The notes below the pieces were generated by a model. That model ran no database searches and was not told the DNA's origin. It saw nothing but the letters and a program-made list of their open reading frames with translations. Positions 25,351-33,043 of a stretch of DNA of 43,199 nt are shown one piece after another. A program made the position numbers and the translations under genes. The DNA lies in NCBI GenBank assembly GCA_964535305.1, contig CAZHTF010000020.1, forward strand, positions 1-43,199. The letters run 5' to 3'. The DNA is from CAZHTF01 sp964535305. Lineage in GTDB: Bacteria; Planctomycetota; Phycisphaerae; UBA1845; Fen-1342. Position 1 is the stretch's first letter, and every line of letters starts with the position of its first letter.

Positions 25351-28300
25351 TTACTTGGCCGCCAGCGTAACGATCTGAAACGGCTGCATCGCAAAGCTAC
25401 TGACGCGCTCGCGGGCATCGTGCCGGAAATCCTCGAGCGCATGATCGTGCTCGAGCAGATCGACGCTGCGGACCGCCGTCACCGGCAGCGCCCAGCGCAG
25501 CGTGACCCGCGCCCGTCCGCCGTGCGTTTCGACCAGCCGCAGCACCAGTGCGTCGCCGCGCTCGCCGCGTTTGGCGGCGACCACGCGCACGCCTTGCGAG
25601 CCGCTGGACTGCAGTTCGAAAGGTGCCCAGGCTTCGCCGATCGGCCCGCGCCCGCCGGGCTCGAGCGGATGCGCCTGCAGTGGGTTATTCAGATCCTCGG
25701 CTTCTTTGTCGACGCCGGCGCGGCGCCAGTCACCGTCGTGCGGCATCAGGCTGTAGGTGAACTCGTGCTCGCCCAGGTCGGCGTGCGGATCGGGGAAGGT
25801 CGGCCCGCGCAGCAAGGACAGCCCGAGCACGTTGCCATGGCACGAGTGCCCGTATTTGCAGTCGTTCAGCAACGCCACGCCGAAGCCGCTCTCCGACAGA
25901 TCCATCCAGCCATGCGCACACACCTCGAACATCGCCTGGTCCCAGGGCGTGTTGCGGTGCGTCGCGCGCTCCAGATGCCCGAATTGAATCTCGTAGGTCG
26001 CGCGGCGCGCGTGCACCTGCACCGGGAACAGCGCCCGCAGCAGCCGATGCCGCTCGCGCCACTCGACGCGCGTCTGGATATCCAGCCGCGGCGAACCGGC
26101 CCGCAGCACATACGTCTGCGTGATGCGGCTGTCGCGCCCCAGGGCGCGCGTGAATTCGATCGCGCCGCGCTGCAAACCATCGCCCGTGATCCGCCGTGCA
26201 CAGGGCGTCAGCACGCGCTCGGCCTTCTGCTCATACTCGCGATCAATCTCCCACGCGTCGTAGACGCGCGGCCGATCCTCATACAGCACGAGCTGATTCA
26301 GCGCCGCGCCACTCCCGCTGCCGCACGCATCGCGCGGCAGATCCAGCCGCCGCAGCGACGTGATCCGCCCCAGCTCGTCAAATCGCGCCGCCAGAATCCC
26401 ATTCGATAGCTCGTCGGCGGTGCAATTCACCGGCTGCGGCGCGGGCGTGTCGGCCGCCGCATCCAGCACGCGCGCCCCCAGCGCTGGTACGTCCGTAGCA
26501 AAACACTCGCGCTCGCCGCAGCGCACCCATCCGCTGCGTGGCGTGCTGGCCGAGTTCAGCACGAGAAACGGCTGGCGTCCACCGCCCGAATGCGCCGCAG
26601 CGGCCCAGCGCCGCGCGGCGCTGCGGATCAGCGCTTCGCACACGCCACGCACGCGCTCGTGGTCGCTGTGCGCGTGCTCGTAGACCTGCGCGATCGAGGA
26701 GCCCGGCAAGATGTCGTGGAATTGGTGCAGCAGCACCTGCTTCCAGGCCTTGTCGAGCTGCAGACTGGCCTCGTGTGCTTCGCTGTTTGCCAGCGGCTGC
26801 GGGCCGAAGAACGTCAGCCACTCCGCAATGCGCAGCAGACCCTCGGCCCGGCGATTGGCGCGCTTCAGCCACGCCTGCGTCGTGTACGTGCCGCGATGAA
26901 ACTCCAGGTACAGCTCGCCGTCCCAAACCGGAAGATCGCGACCGGCCGTGAGCAGCTCCTTGCGGCGACGATGCAACGCCTCGGCGAAGCGATCGGCCCG
27001 GCCCTGCAGCACGTTTGGCAGGCCCTCGGTCTTTCCGGCGAGCTGCGCGAAGTGAATCGTCTCAGCGGTCGGCCCGCCGCCGCCGTCGCCGAAGCCAAAC
27101 GGCTGCAGCCACAGGCCGGTTCCGGCCGGATCGATGCGGGCGGCGTTCTGCACGCCGCGCAGCCATTCGCGCGGCGTGTTGGCCGAGTTGTAGTCCTTTC
27201 CCGGCGTGTTGTGCGCCAGGATTTCGCTGCCATCCAACCCGCGCCAGACAAACGTCATGTGCGGGAATTCGTTGGTGTCGTTCCACCAAAGCTTATTCGT
27301 GATAAACGTATCCAGACCCGCCAGCCGCGCGATCTGCGGCAGGCTCGCGGGAAAGCCGAACGTATCCGGCAGATACAGGATCCGCTGCGGGGCGTGCTCG
27401 CCGAAACGCTCGCGCCAGTAGCGCACACCGTGCAGGATCTGCCGCACCAACGATTCGCCACTGGGCAGGTTGGCATCCGGCTCGACCCACATTCCGCCGC
27501 ACGGCTCCCAGCGGCCCTCGCGCACGCGTGCAGTGATGCGTGCAAAAAGCCCGGGTGCGTCTTTCTCGACCCAAGCATATTGCTGCGCCTGGCTGCACAT
27601 GAAGTGAAAATCCGGGTAGCGCTCCATCAGCGCGACCACGGTCGAGAACGAGCGAATGCACTTGCGGCGCGTCTCGCGAATCGGCCAGAGCCAGGCCGTG
27701 TCTATGTGCGCATGACCAATCGCGACCGCGGTCTGCGTCGATGCCGCTTCGCCGCGCAACCCTTCCTCGACCAGCGCGGTGGCGGCGGCGGCAGCGGCCG
27801 GCACGTCGGCCGCGTCGATCCGCTGCGTGGCGCGCTCGAGCGCGACCGCAAGTCGCCGCGCGCGGGGCGATTCCTCGCCGAGCTGCGCCAGGAGCTGGCG
27901 GGCAAATTCGTAGGTCTTCCACAAACGCCAGACCGGCTGATCCAGCACCACCAGCTCGCAGAACTCCAGCCGGCCGGGCATCGGCTCGCTCCAGCGGCGG
28001 CGCTCCTCGGCGTCTTCCCAAGAAAACACCGCCACGCCGAAGGGCCGATTGCACGCGGCTTCCACATGCAGCCCGACGGTCTCGCCGCCGCGGGCCGGCT
28101 CGTACAGCAGCACCAGCTCGTGGTTCGGATCCAGTCCGCAGCGTGGCTCGCCGCGCTCCCAGAGCGTCGCCTCCGTGCCGCTCGAAAATCGCAGGCCGAC
28201 GCTTTTGCCCGCCATGCTGGTCGGCACCACGCCGCGAATCTGAAACCAGGCCGTCGACCAGACCGGGCCCCAGCGCCAACCGATCGGCACGGGTCTGAAC

Positions 28301-28452
28301 TCGCGCTCAACCGCGTCGCTCGGATCCAGCGGCTCGGCGGATTGCAGCACGCTGACGCTCAACGGTGCGCGTTCGCGGATCACCGCCGGCGCAAGCACGT
28401 CGCAGGCGAAAATGTTGTATCGGGCCGCAGCGCTCTCATATTCACGCCCCAT
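25351..28452 (-). CDS. Alpha-mannosidase, glycoside hydrolase family 38
   Basis: 1033 residues, normal for bacterial GH38. The family retains configuration and hydrolyses alpha-mannosides with zinc. An N-terminal beta domain (1-230) is followed by the catalytic barrel: AIGHAHIDTAWLWPIRETRR (zinc His and Asp251), MWVEPDANLPSGESLVRQ and LYLPDTFGFPASLPQIA with the expected nucleophile Asp363. GELYLEFHRGTYTTQ, the helical bundle HQFHDILPGSS and C-terminal beta domains (ending VSSFAMQPFQIVTLAAK) complete the family. No signal peptide is seen, so the enzyme probably acts in the cytoplasm on imported oligosaccharides. The start MGREYESAAARYN is preceded by TAGATT 7 nt upstream and no Shine-Dalgarno sequence. 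It diverges from the radical SAM gene. Confidence 0.93.
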   Translation of the reverse strand: MGREYESAAARYNIFACDVLAPAVIRERAPLSVSVLQSAEPLDPSDAVEREFRPVPIGWRWGPVWSTAWFQIRGVVPTSMAGKSVGLRFSSGTEATLWERGEPRCGLDPNHELVLLYEPARGGETVGLHVEAACNRPFGVAVFSWEDAEERRRWSEPMPGRLEFCELVVLDQPVWRLWKTYEFARQLLAQLGEESPRARRLAVALERATQRIDAADVPAAAAAATALVEEGLRGEAASTQTAVAIGHAHIDTAWLWPIRETRRKCIRSFSTVVALMERYPDFHFMCSQAQQYAWVEKDAPGLFARITARVREGRWEPCGGMWVEPDANLPSGESLVRQILHGVRYWRERFGEHAPQRILYLPDTFGFPASLPQIARLAGLDTFITNKLWWNDTNEFPHMTFVWRGLDGSEILAHNTPGKDYNSANTPREWLRGVQNAARIDPAGTGLWLQPFGFGDGGGGPTAETIHFAQLAGKTEGLPNVLQGRADRFAEALHRRRKELLTAGRDLPVWDGELYLEFHRGTYTTQAWLKRANRRAEGLLRIAEWLTFFGPQPLANSEAHEASLQLDKAWKQVLLHQFHDILPGSSIAQVYEHAHSDHERVRGVCEALIRSAARRWAAAAHSGGGRQPFLVLNSASTPRSGWVRCGERECFATDVPALGARVLDAAADTPAPQPVNCTADELSNGILAARFDELGRITSLRRLDLPRDACGSGSGAALNQLVLYEDRPRVYDAWEIDREYEQKAERVLTPCARRITGDGLQRGAIEFTRALGRDSRITQTYVLRAGSPRLDIQTRVEWRERHRLLRALFPVQVHARRATYEIQFGHLERATHRNTPWDQAMFEVCAHGWMDLSESGFGVALLNDCKYGHSCHGNVLGLSLLRGPTFPDPHADLGEHEFTYSLMPHDGDWRRAGVDKEAEDLNNPLQAHPLEPGGRGPIGEAWAPFELQSSGSQGVRVVAAKRGERGDALVLRLVETHGGRARVTLRWALPVTAVRSVDLLEHDHALEDFRHDARERVSSFAMQPFQIVTLAAK

Positions 28453-28459
28453 GTGCGGA

Positions 28460-28465
28460 AATCTA
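28460..28465 (-). promoter_or_regulatory. -10-like hexamer for the GH38 gene
   Basis: TAGATT on the minus strand, 7 nt before the ATG. No -35 match and no Shine-Dalgarno sequence are seen. It fits the leaderless pattern of other genes here. Confidence 0.35.
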
Positions 28466-28544
28466 ACGCCGCGCCGCGGCACATGCGACCGGTCCAATTC
28501 GCCCGCCGACCAACGCGCGAATCTGCGGCGGCGGTTTGGTCGAC

Positions 28545-28550
28545 TACAAT
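28545..28550 (+). promoter_or_regulatory. -10 hexamer for the radical SAM gene
   Basis: TACAAT gives a transcription start near 28557 and a leader of about 20 nt. That leader contains AAGGAG (28562-28567), 9 nt before GTG 28577, so this is a leadered counterpart to the leaderless genes. Confidence 0.5.
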
Positions 28551-28576
28551 CCAGATCGCCGAAGGAGAAGCCGGTC

Positions 28577-30583
28577 GTGCGCAATCCATCCCTGGCAGAG
28601 CGCGTCTCGAACGAGATCTTGCCCTTCGTCCGCAAACCCGCGCAATACATCGGCTTCGAACACAACCAGCTCGCGCGGCCCGGCGATTGGCAGAGCGCCG
28701 AAATCCGCGTCGTGATCGGCTTCCCCGACGCCTACACCATCGGAATGTCGCACCTGGGCTGCCAGATCCTCTATTGGATCTGCAATCACACGCAGGGCGT
28801 CTGCGCCGAACGCGTCTACTGCCCCTGGATCGACGCCGAAGCCATCATGCGCCGCGCGCAAATCCCGCTTTTCACCTGGGACACGCGGCAGCCCGCGCGG
28901 CAGGCCGACCTGTTCTGCATCTCGCTGCAATACGAATTGTGCTTCACCAGCGTGCTGAACCTGCTCGACCTGGCCGAGATCCCACTCCGCGCAGCGCAGC
29001 GCGACGACTCGCACCCGCTGGTGATCGTCGGCGGGCCGCAGGCAGACAACGTCGAACCCATGGCGGAGTTCGTCGACCTGGCCGTGATCGGCGATGGCGA
29101 GCACGCCATCAGCGCGATGCTTGAAGCCGTCCGCGAATACAAGCGGGCCGGCATCCCGCGCCGCGCGATGATCGTGCTGCTGGCGCGGCGTTTTCCTTGG
29201 CTGTACGCGCCGAACCTGTACGAGCCCAGCTACCACGCTGACGGTACGCTCGCCGGCCTGCTGCCGCTGGTCGAGGGCATTCCGGCGCGGATCGAGCGCT
29301 GCACCACGCCGGATTTCGAAACCTGCCCGTTTCCGACGCGCCCGCTGGTGCCTTGGATCGAAGTGGTGCACGACCGCATCGGGATCGAGGTGATGCGCGG
29401 CTGCCCGCAGGTGTGCCGCTTCTGCCACGCCGGCTACACCAAGCGGCCGTTGAAGCTCCGCAGCGTCGAGCGGCTGCTGGCGATCGCCGAGGAGGCATAC
29501 CGGGCCACCGGGCATCACGAGATCGGCCTGCTCTCGCTCTCCACCGCGGATTACCCGCATCTGCGTGAGCTGGCCGAGCGCATGAATCAGCGCTTCGCGC
29601 CGCGAATGGTGAATCTGAGCCTGCCGTCGCTGCGCATCGACAAGATGCTGCAGAACATCCCCTGGATGGCCAACTCGGTCCGCAAAGCCAGCCTGACAAT
29701 GGCGGTCGAGGCCGCCAGCGATGACTTGCGCCGCGCCATCCGTAAGAAAGTCACCGACGGGAACCTGCTCGAAGGCGTCAGCGAGATCTACAAGGCCGGC
29801 TGGCGCCGCCTGAAGCTCTATTTCATGGCCGGTTTCCCCGGCGAGCGCCCCGAAGACATCGACAACATCTACCGCCTCTGCGACCAGATCAGCCGCGCGC
29901 GCCAGCCACTGCGCGGCGGACCAGGCGAGGTGGTCGGCAGCGTCGGCTGGCTGGTGCCAAAGCCGTTCACACCGCTGCAATGGATGGCCCAGCCGCGGGT
30001 CGAGTATTTCCGCGAGGTGCGCGAGCGCTTACGGCGCCTGGCCGGTCGCGCCGCGCGCGGCGATGGCGGCGGATACGGCTCGATCGAAGCAAATAAGCAG
30101 CGCCGTTCCAACCTGCCCGGCACCGACCGCAGCCGCGCGGAGACGTACGTGCCGCGGGCCGGCCCGTCGACCCTGCCGCAAGGCGCGCGGGCTTCGAGTG
30201 ACGGGCCCAGTGCGCTGCGCCGCAATCGGCACGTGAAAATCACCATGCCCGATCCGGAGATGTCGATCCTCGAGGGCGTGTTCGCCCGCGGCGACCGCCG
30301 ACTTGGGCCGGTGATCTACGACGCCTGGCGCCGCGGGGCCCGCTTCGACGGCTGGACCGATTGCTTCGACTTCCGCCGCTGGATGGAAGCGTTTCAAGCC
30401 TGCGGCGTTGATCCGGACTGGTACGCACACCGCGAGCGCAGCGTGAGCGAGCTGCTGCCGTGGGATCACATCGGGCTGCACATGCGCCGCGGCTACCTGG
30501 AAGAGTCGTACGCGGATGTGTTCGAGCAGATCGGCGCTACGCGCCCGACCGCGGGGGTCTCGACGCCGTTGCCGCAGTTGTAG
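28577..30583 (+). CDS. B12-binding domain/radical SAM protein, TIGR03960-like
   Basis: 668 residues. The N-terminal part (about 1-240) resembles a cobalamin-binding-type Rossmann module (IRVVIGFPDAYTIGMSHLGCQILY, LVIVGGPQADNVEPMAEFVDLAVIGDGEHA). The radical SAM 4Fe-4S motif is CPQVCRFC (Cys276, Cys280, Cys283), followed by VEAASDDLRRAIRKKVTD and LYFMAGFPGERPEDI. A C-terminal extension (about 540-668) matches the family's layout (PDPEMSILEGVFARGDRRL, WTDCFDFRRWMEAFQACGVDPDWY). The family is widespread and its reaction is unknown. The chosen GTG has AAGGAG upstream; the longer open frame before it has no family sequence. It may be a metabolite or RNA/protein modifying enzyme; this is not resolvable here. 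Confidence 0.9.
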   Translation: MRNPSLAERVSNEILPFVRKPAQYIGFEHNQLARPGDWQSAEIRVVIGFPDAYTIGMSHLGCQILYWICNHTQGVCAERVYCPWIDAEAIMRRAQIPLFTWDTRQPARQADLFCISLQYELCFTSVLNLLDLAEIPLRAAQRDDSHPLVIVGGPQADNVEPMAEFVDLAVIGDGEHAISAMLEAVREYKRAGIPRRAMIVLLARRFPWLYAPNLYEPSYHADGTLAGLLPLVEGIPARIERCTTPDFETCPFPTRPLVPWIEVVHDRIGIEVMRGCPQVCRFCHAGYTKRPLKLRSVERLLAIAEEAYRATGHHEIGLLSLSTADYPHLRELAERMNQRFAPRMVNLSLPSLRIDKMLQNIPWMANSVRKASLTMAVEAASDDLRRAIRKKVTDGNLLEGVSEIYKAGWRRLKLYFMAGFPGERPEDIDNIYRLCDQISRARQPLRGGPGEVVGSVGWLVPKPFTPLQWMAQPRVEYFREVRERLRRLAGRAARGDGGGYGSIEANKQRRSNLPGTDRSRAETYVPRAGPSTLPQGARASSDGPSALRRNRHVKITMPDPEMSILEGVFARGDRRLGPVIYDAWRRGARFDGWTDCFDFRRWMEAFQACGVDPDWYAHRERSVSELLPWDHIGLHMRRGYLEESYADVFEQIGATRPTAGVSTPLPQL

Positions 30584-30617
30584 CCGGCGGAAACGGAAAA
30601 GAGTGCGTGGATCGCGG

Positions 30618-30941
30618 CTACTTGCCGCTCTGGGCCGGCGAGACGCGTACGAAGCGCTCGATGCTGTTCAGGTCGCGCAGCACATCGACCGTGGCCCGCA
30701 GCGCGTACTTCGCGCCGACCACAAGACTAAAGGCCGGCTTGGTCTTCATCTGGTGATGCCAGGTCATTCCGCCGCGACGCCACTCTTCGAGCGAGGGCCG
30801 CTTGCGCTGCTGCGTGCGGTCATGCCGGACAATGCGCGGGTCCTTTCGGCAGAGCCGGATCAGCGTCTTGGTGCCGGCCTCGTTGTTGGGGACGCGGGTG
30901 ATTTCAACTTCGATCGGCGACCCGGGCTTGATGTCGATCAT
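30618..30941 (-). CDS. Small protein of unknown function (107 aa)
   Basis: I do not recognise a family. The product begins MIDIKPGSPIEVEITRVPNN and contains TLIRLCRKDPRIVRHDRTQQ and WRRGGMTWHHQMKTKPAFSL. It is basic, rich in Arg/Lys, soluble, with a beta-rich start and end (KYALRATVDVLRDLNSIERFVRVS), which could suit a small nucleic-acid-associated protein, but this is only a guess. Signals support a real gene: TACACT on the minus strand at 30979-30974 as a -10, and AGGAG (30957-30953) ahead of the ATG, though the 11-nt spacer is long. It is convergent with the radical SAM gene and divergent from the tsaC fusion. Confidence 0.7.
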   Translation of the reverse strand: MIDIKPGSPIEVEITRVPNNEAGTKTLIRLCRKDPRIVRHDRTQQRKRPSLEEWRRGGMTWHHQMKTKPAFSLVVGAKYALRATVDVLRDLNSIERFVRVSPAQSGK

Positions 30942-30973
30942 AGCGCATGCAGCTCCTGAAATTCGAGCCTTGC

Positions 30974-30979
30974 AGTGTA
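30974..30979 (-). promoter_or_regulatory. -10 hexamer for the 107-aa gene
   Basis: TACACT on the minus strand, giving a start near 30967 and a leader of about 26 nt that contains AGGAG. Confidence 0.4.
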
Positions 30980-31069
30980 CCGCAGCGGCCCGCGTTTGCA
31001 AGAAACGCAAAGGCGCGTACAGTCACCGCAGGCGGTCCGACCGGAATCTGACCCGCAGCATCGCGCGGC

Positions 31070-31098
31070 TTGACATGCCGCGCGCCGGCTTCGAGAAT
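31070..31098 (+). promoter_or_regulatory. Candidate promoter of the tsaC fusion-rpiB pair
   Basis: A perfect TTGACA (31070-31075), 17-nt spacer and GAGAAT (31093-31098; 4 of 6). The start would be near 31105, 15 nt before ATG 31120. If real, it excludes the earlier in-frame ATG at 31075. Confidence 0.45.
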
Positions 31099-31119
31099 CG
31101 CTCGTCGAACGGGACGGCA

Positions 31120-32259
31120 ATGGGCGTCACAATCATAACTGTCAGCAAAGCAAATCGTTACGACGATTTGCTCGCTCCGGCCGCCGGCGCGCTGCGCGCG
31201 GGTGGCCTGGTCGTGTTTCCAACCGAGACGCTCTACGGCATCGGTGCGAACGCCGCCAATGCCGACGCCGTGAAGCGGCTGCGAGCGCTGCGGCGTTCGG
31301 GCGAACAGCAGCCGTTGACCGTGCACCTGGGGCAACGCGGCGATGCGCGACGCTACGTGCCGCACCCATCGCCGATCGCCGTGCGCCTGGCGCGGCGTGC
31401 GTGGCCGGGTCCGCTGGCGCTGACGTGCCAGGTGGCCGATCCGCTGCAGACTCCGATCGTGCAGGAGCATGGTGCAGCGTTGCTGGTGAACGTGTTTCGC
31501 GACGGGAAGGTCTCGCTGCGTTGCCCGGACCAGAGCGCGACCGAGGCGCTACTTCGCGGCAGCGCTGCGCCGATCGTCGCCAGCGCCGCGACGCCGGTCG
31601 ATGGTCCGCCGCCGTACGATCTCGAGACGGCGCTGCGGGCCTTGCCGGGCGAGGTGGATTTCGCGTTGGATGCGGGCCGCACGCGGATGGCGGGCCCGTC
31701 GACGGTGGTCGAAATTCACGACGGAAACTGGCGCGTGACGCGCGAAGGTGTGCTGGACGAACGCACCGTTCGGCGGTTGGCGCTGCGCGAAGTGCTCTTC
31801 GTTTGCACCGGGAATTCCTGTCGCTCGCCGATGGCCGAGTACCTGTTCCGCGAGCGCGTCGCGCAGCGGCTCGGCGTTCGGGCAGAAGAGCTGGCGTCGC
31901 GCGACATCGCGGTGCGCTCCGCGGGCGTGCTGGCCGGGCGCGGCGGAAGCGCTTCGCAAGGCACGCTCGACGAATTGGCGCGGCGCGGGATCGACGCGCG
32001 GCGACACCAGTCGCAGCCGCTGCTGCTCGAGTTGATCCAGCGCGCCGAGCGGATTTATGCTATGTCGGCGGAGCATCGCGAGGCGGTGATTGCATCGCTG
32101 CCGTCCGCCGCGCCGCGCGTCGAGCTGCTCGATGCGCCGCGGACTGTCTCAGATCCGATCGGCGGCGACGCCGATGACTACCGCCGCTGCGCCGAGCAGA
32201 TTGACACGGCGTTGCAGGCGCGCGTGGAGGAGTTTTTGAATGAAGATCGCGATTGGTAG
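31120..32259 (+). CDS. Fusion: TsaC/Sua5-type threonylcarbamoyl-AMP synthase and low-molecular-weight protein phosphatase
   Basis: 379 residues. The first half (about 5-205) is a YrdC/Sua5 domain (GGLVVFPTETLYGIGANA, QQPLTVHLG, AWPGPLALTCQV, VSLRCPDQSATEALL, GPSTVVEI), which makes threonylcarbamoyl-AMP for the t6A37 tRNA modification. The second half (about 223-375) is a low-molecular-weight phosphatase with the P-loop VLFVCTGNSCRSPMAEYLF (nucleophile Cys229, Arg235) and the acid loop SDPIGGDADDYRRC. Such phosphatases act on phosphotyrosine or phosphoarginine. The YrdC motif usually written SANxSG is degenerate (ASAATPVDG). An in-frame ATG at 31075 is an alternative start. The 3' end overlaps rpiB by 20 bp. 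Confidence 0.9.
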   Translation: MGVTIITVSKANRYDDLLAPAAGALRAGGLVVFPTETLYGIGANAANADAVKRLRALRRSGEQQPLTVHLGQRGDARRYVPHPSPIAVRLARRAWPGPLALTCQVADPLQTPIVQEHGAALLVNVFRDGKVSLRCPDQSATEALLRGSAAPIVASAATPVDGPPPYDLETALRALPGEVDFALDAGRTRMAGPSTVVEIHDGNWRVTREGVLDERTVRRLALREVLFVCTGNSCRSPMAEYLFRERVAQRLGVRAEELASRDIAVRSAGVLAGRGGSASQGTLDELARRGIDARRHQSQPLLLELIQRAERIYAMSAEHREAVIASLPSAAPRVELLDAPRTVSDPIGGDADDYRRCAEQIDTALQARVEEFLNEDRDW

Positions 32260-32758
32260 CGACCACCGCGGATACGAGGCCAAGGAGCGAATCAAGGCCC
32301 TGCTTCAGAATCTGGGTGCACCGGTCGTGGACCACGGCACGTTCTCACGCGATGCGTTCGATTACCCCGATTCGGCCCTGGCGGTTGCCGGTGACGTGGC
32401 CGACGGTCGGGCAGAGCGCGGCATCCTCTTCTGCGGAACCGGGCTGGGTATGTCGATCGCCGCCAACAAGGTGTCCGGCGTGCGCGCGGCCTTGTGTCAC
32501 GATGAGCTGACCGCGCAGCTCTCGCGCCGGCACAACAACGCGAATGTGCTGTGCCTGCCGGCAGACCTGGTGGGCGACGCGCTCATGCAAAGCATGGTCA
32601 AGACCTGGCTGGAAACCGAATTCGAGGGCGGCCGCCACGCACGCCGCGTCGAGAAGATCGTCGCGTACGAGCACGAGGCCATGCGCAACGGCGACGCCAC
32701 CGAACCAGACGACGCGGCGACGCGCGGCAAGTCCGTCAAAAAGCGCGCCAAGCGCTAA
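32240..32758 (+). CDS. rpiB: Ribose 5-phosphate isomerase B
   Basis: Interconverts ribose 5-phosphate and ribulose 5-phosphate. 172 residues. MKIAIGSDHRGYEAKERIK, the phosphate/active-site loop GILFCGTGLGMSIAANKVSGVRAALCHD with the catalytic Cys, and SRRHNNANVLCLPA are all conserved. The last 25 residues (Asp/Glu then Lys/Arg-rich, ending KKRAKR) extend beyond the family core. The ATG lies inside the end of the phosphatase fusion, with GGAGGAG upstream, so translation is coupled. The trp promoter follows directly. Confidence 0.95.
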   Translation: MKIAIGSDHRGYEAKERIKALLQNLGAPVVDHGTFSRDAFDYPDSALAVAGDVADGRAERGILFCGTGLGMSIAANKVSGVRAALCHDELTAQLSRRHNNANVLCLPADLVGDALMQSMVKTWLETEFEGGRHARRVEKIVAYEHEAMRNGDATEPDDAATRGKSVKKRAKR

Positions 32759-32787
32759 CCGGCAGCGCCGCGACCGGTCACAGCGCC

Positions 32788-32817
32788 TTGAAATGAACCG
32801 AGTGGCTCCGCTACAAT
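32788..32817 (+). promoter_or_regulatory. trp operon promoter
   Basis: TTGAAA (32788-32793), 18-nt spacer, TACAAT (32812-32817). Transcription should begin about 32824, 1-3 nt before the ATG of the leader peptide (32826). No operator palindrome for a Trp repressor was seen around it. Confidence 0.75.
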
Positions 32818-32825
32818 CCCGCATT

Positions 32826-32894
32826 ATGCTTCGCGACGGACTGTTTTTTGGCTGGCGTTGGTGGCGCACTCCACGGGAGGTGGCGTCGGCCTAG
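32826..32894 (+). CDS. trpL: trp operon leader peptide
   Basis: A 22-residue open frame (MLRDGLFFGWRWWRTPREVA-SA) immediately after the trp promoter. Trp codons stand at positions 10, 12 and 13 (32853-32855, 32859-32864), three of four consecutive residues apart from one Arg. It is followed by alternative hairpins and an intrinsic terminator before trpE. This is the classical layout for attenuation, in which ribosome stalling at Trp codons under Trp starvation allows read-through. The ATG has no Shine-Dalgarno sequence and would lie within about 3 nt of the mRNA 5' end. Confidence 0.88.
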   Translation: MLRDGLFFGWRWWRTPREVASA

Positions 32895-32963
32895 TCCGTC
32901 TGTCTGCGAATTACGGATATCGGCTTTCAGACCCACCGCCCGGCAACGGCAGGTGGGTTTTTT
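32865..32963 (+). promoter_or_regulatory. trp attenuator: competing hairpins
   Basis: Region 1 (CGCACTCC, 32865-32872), directly after the Trp codons, can pair with region 2 (GGAGGTGGCG, 32876-32885) across an ACG loop, with two bulges. Region 2 bases 32876-32883 (GGAGGTGG) can instead pair with region 3 (CCACCGCC, 32933-32940), 7 of 8 pairs, which removes the 5' arm of the terminator. A ribosome stalled on Trp codons 12-13 would cover region 1 and favour the 2:3 antiterminator. Confidence 0.8.
32931..32963 (+). terminator. Rho-independent terminator of the trp attenuator
   Basis: The stem has arm ACCCACC-GCC (32931-32940), the loop CGGCAAC, then GGC-A-GGTGGGT (one bulged A), followed by a T-run to 32963. 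Ten base pairs and a proper U-tract make it the clearest intrinsic terminator in the window. It lies between trpL and trpE. Confidence 0.88.
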
Positions 32964-33043
32964 CGTTGATGGGCCGCCGCTCAGAAGCGGGTCAGGACCG
33001 AGCGCCGTACCCGCAAGAGCCTGTTTGCCTGGGAGCGTCGTTC

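Noticed and set aside
26590..29124. 844-codon plus-strand open frame opposite the GH38 gene
   Set aside because: The minus strand encodes a complete GH38 enzyme with catalytic residues. The plus frame is its shadow and continues into the radical SAM gene out of frame.
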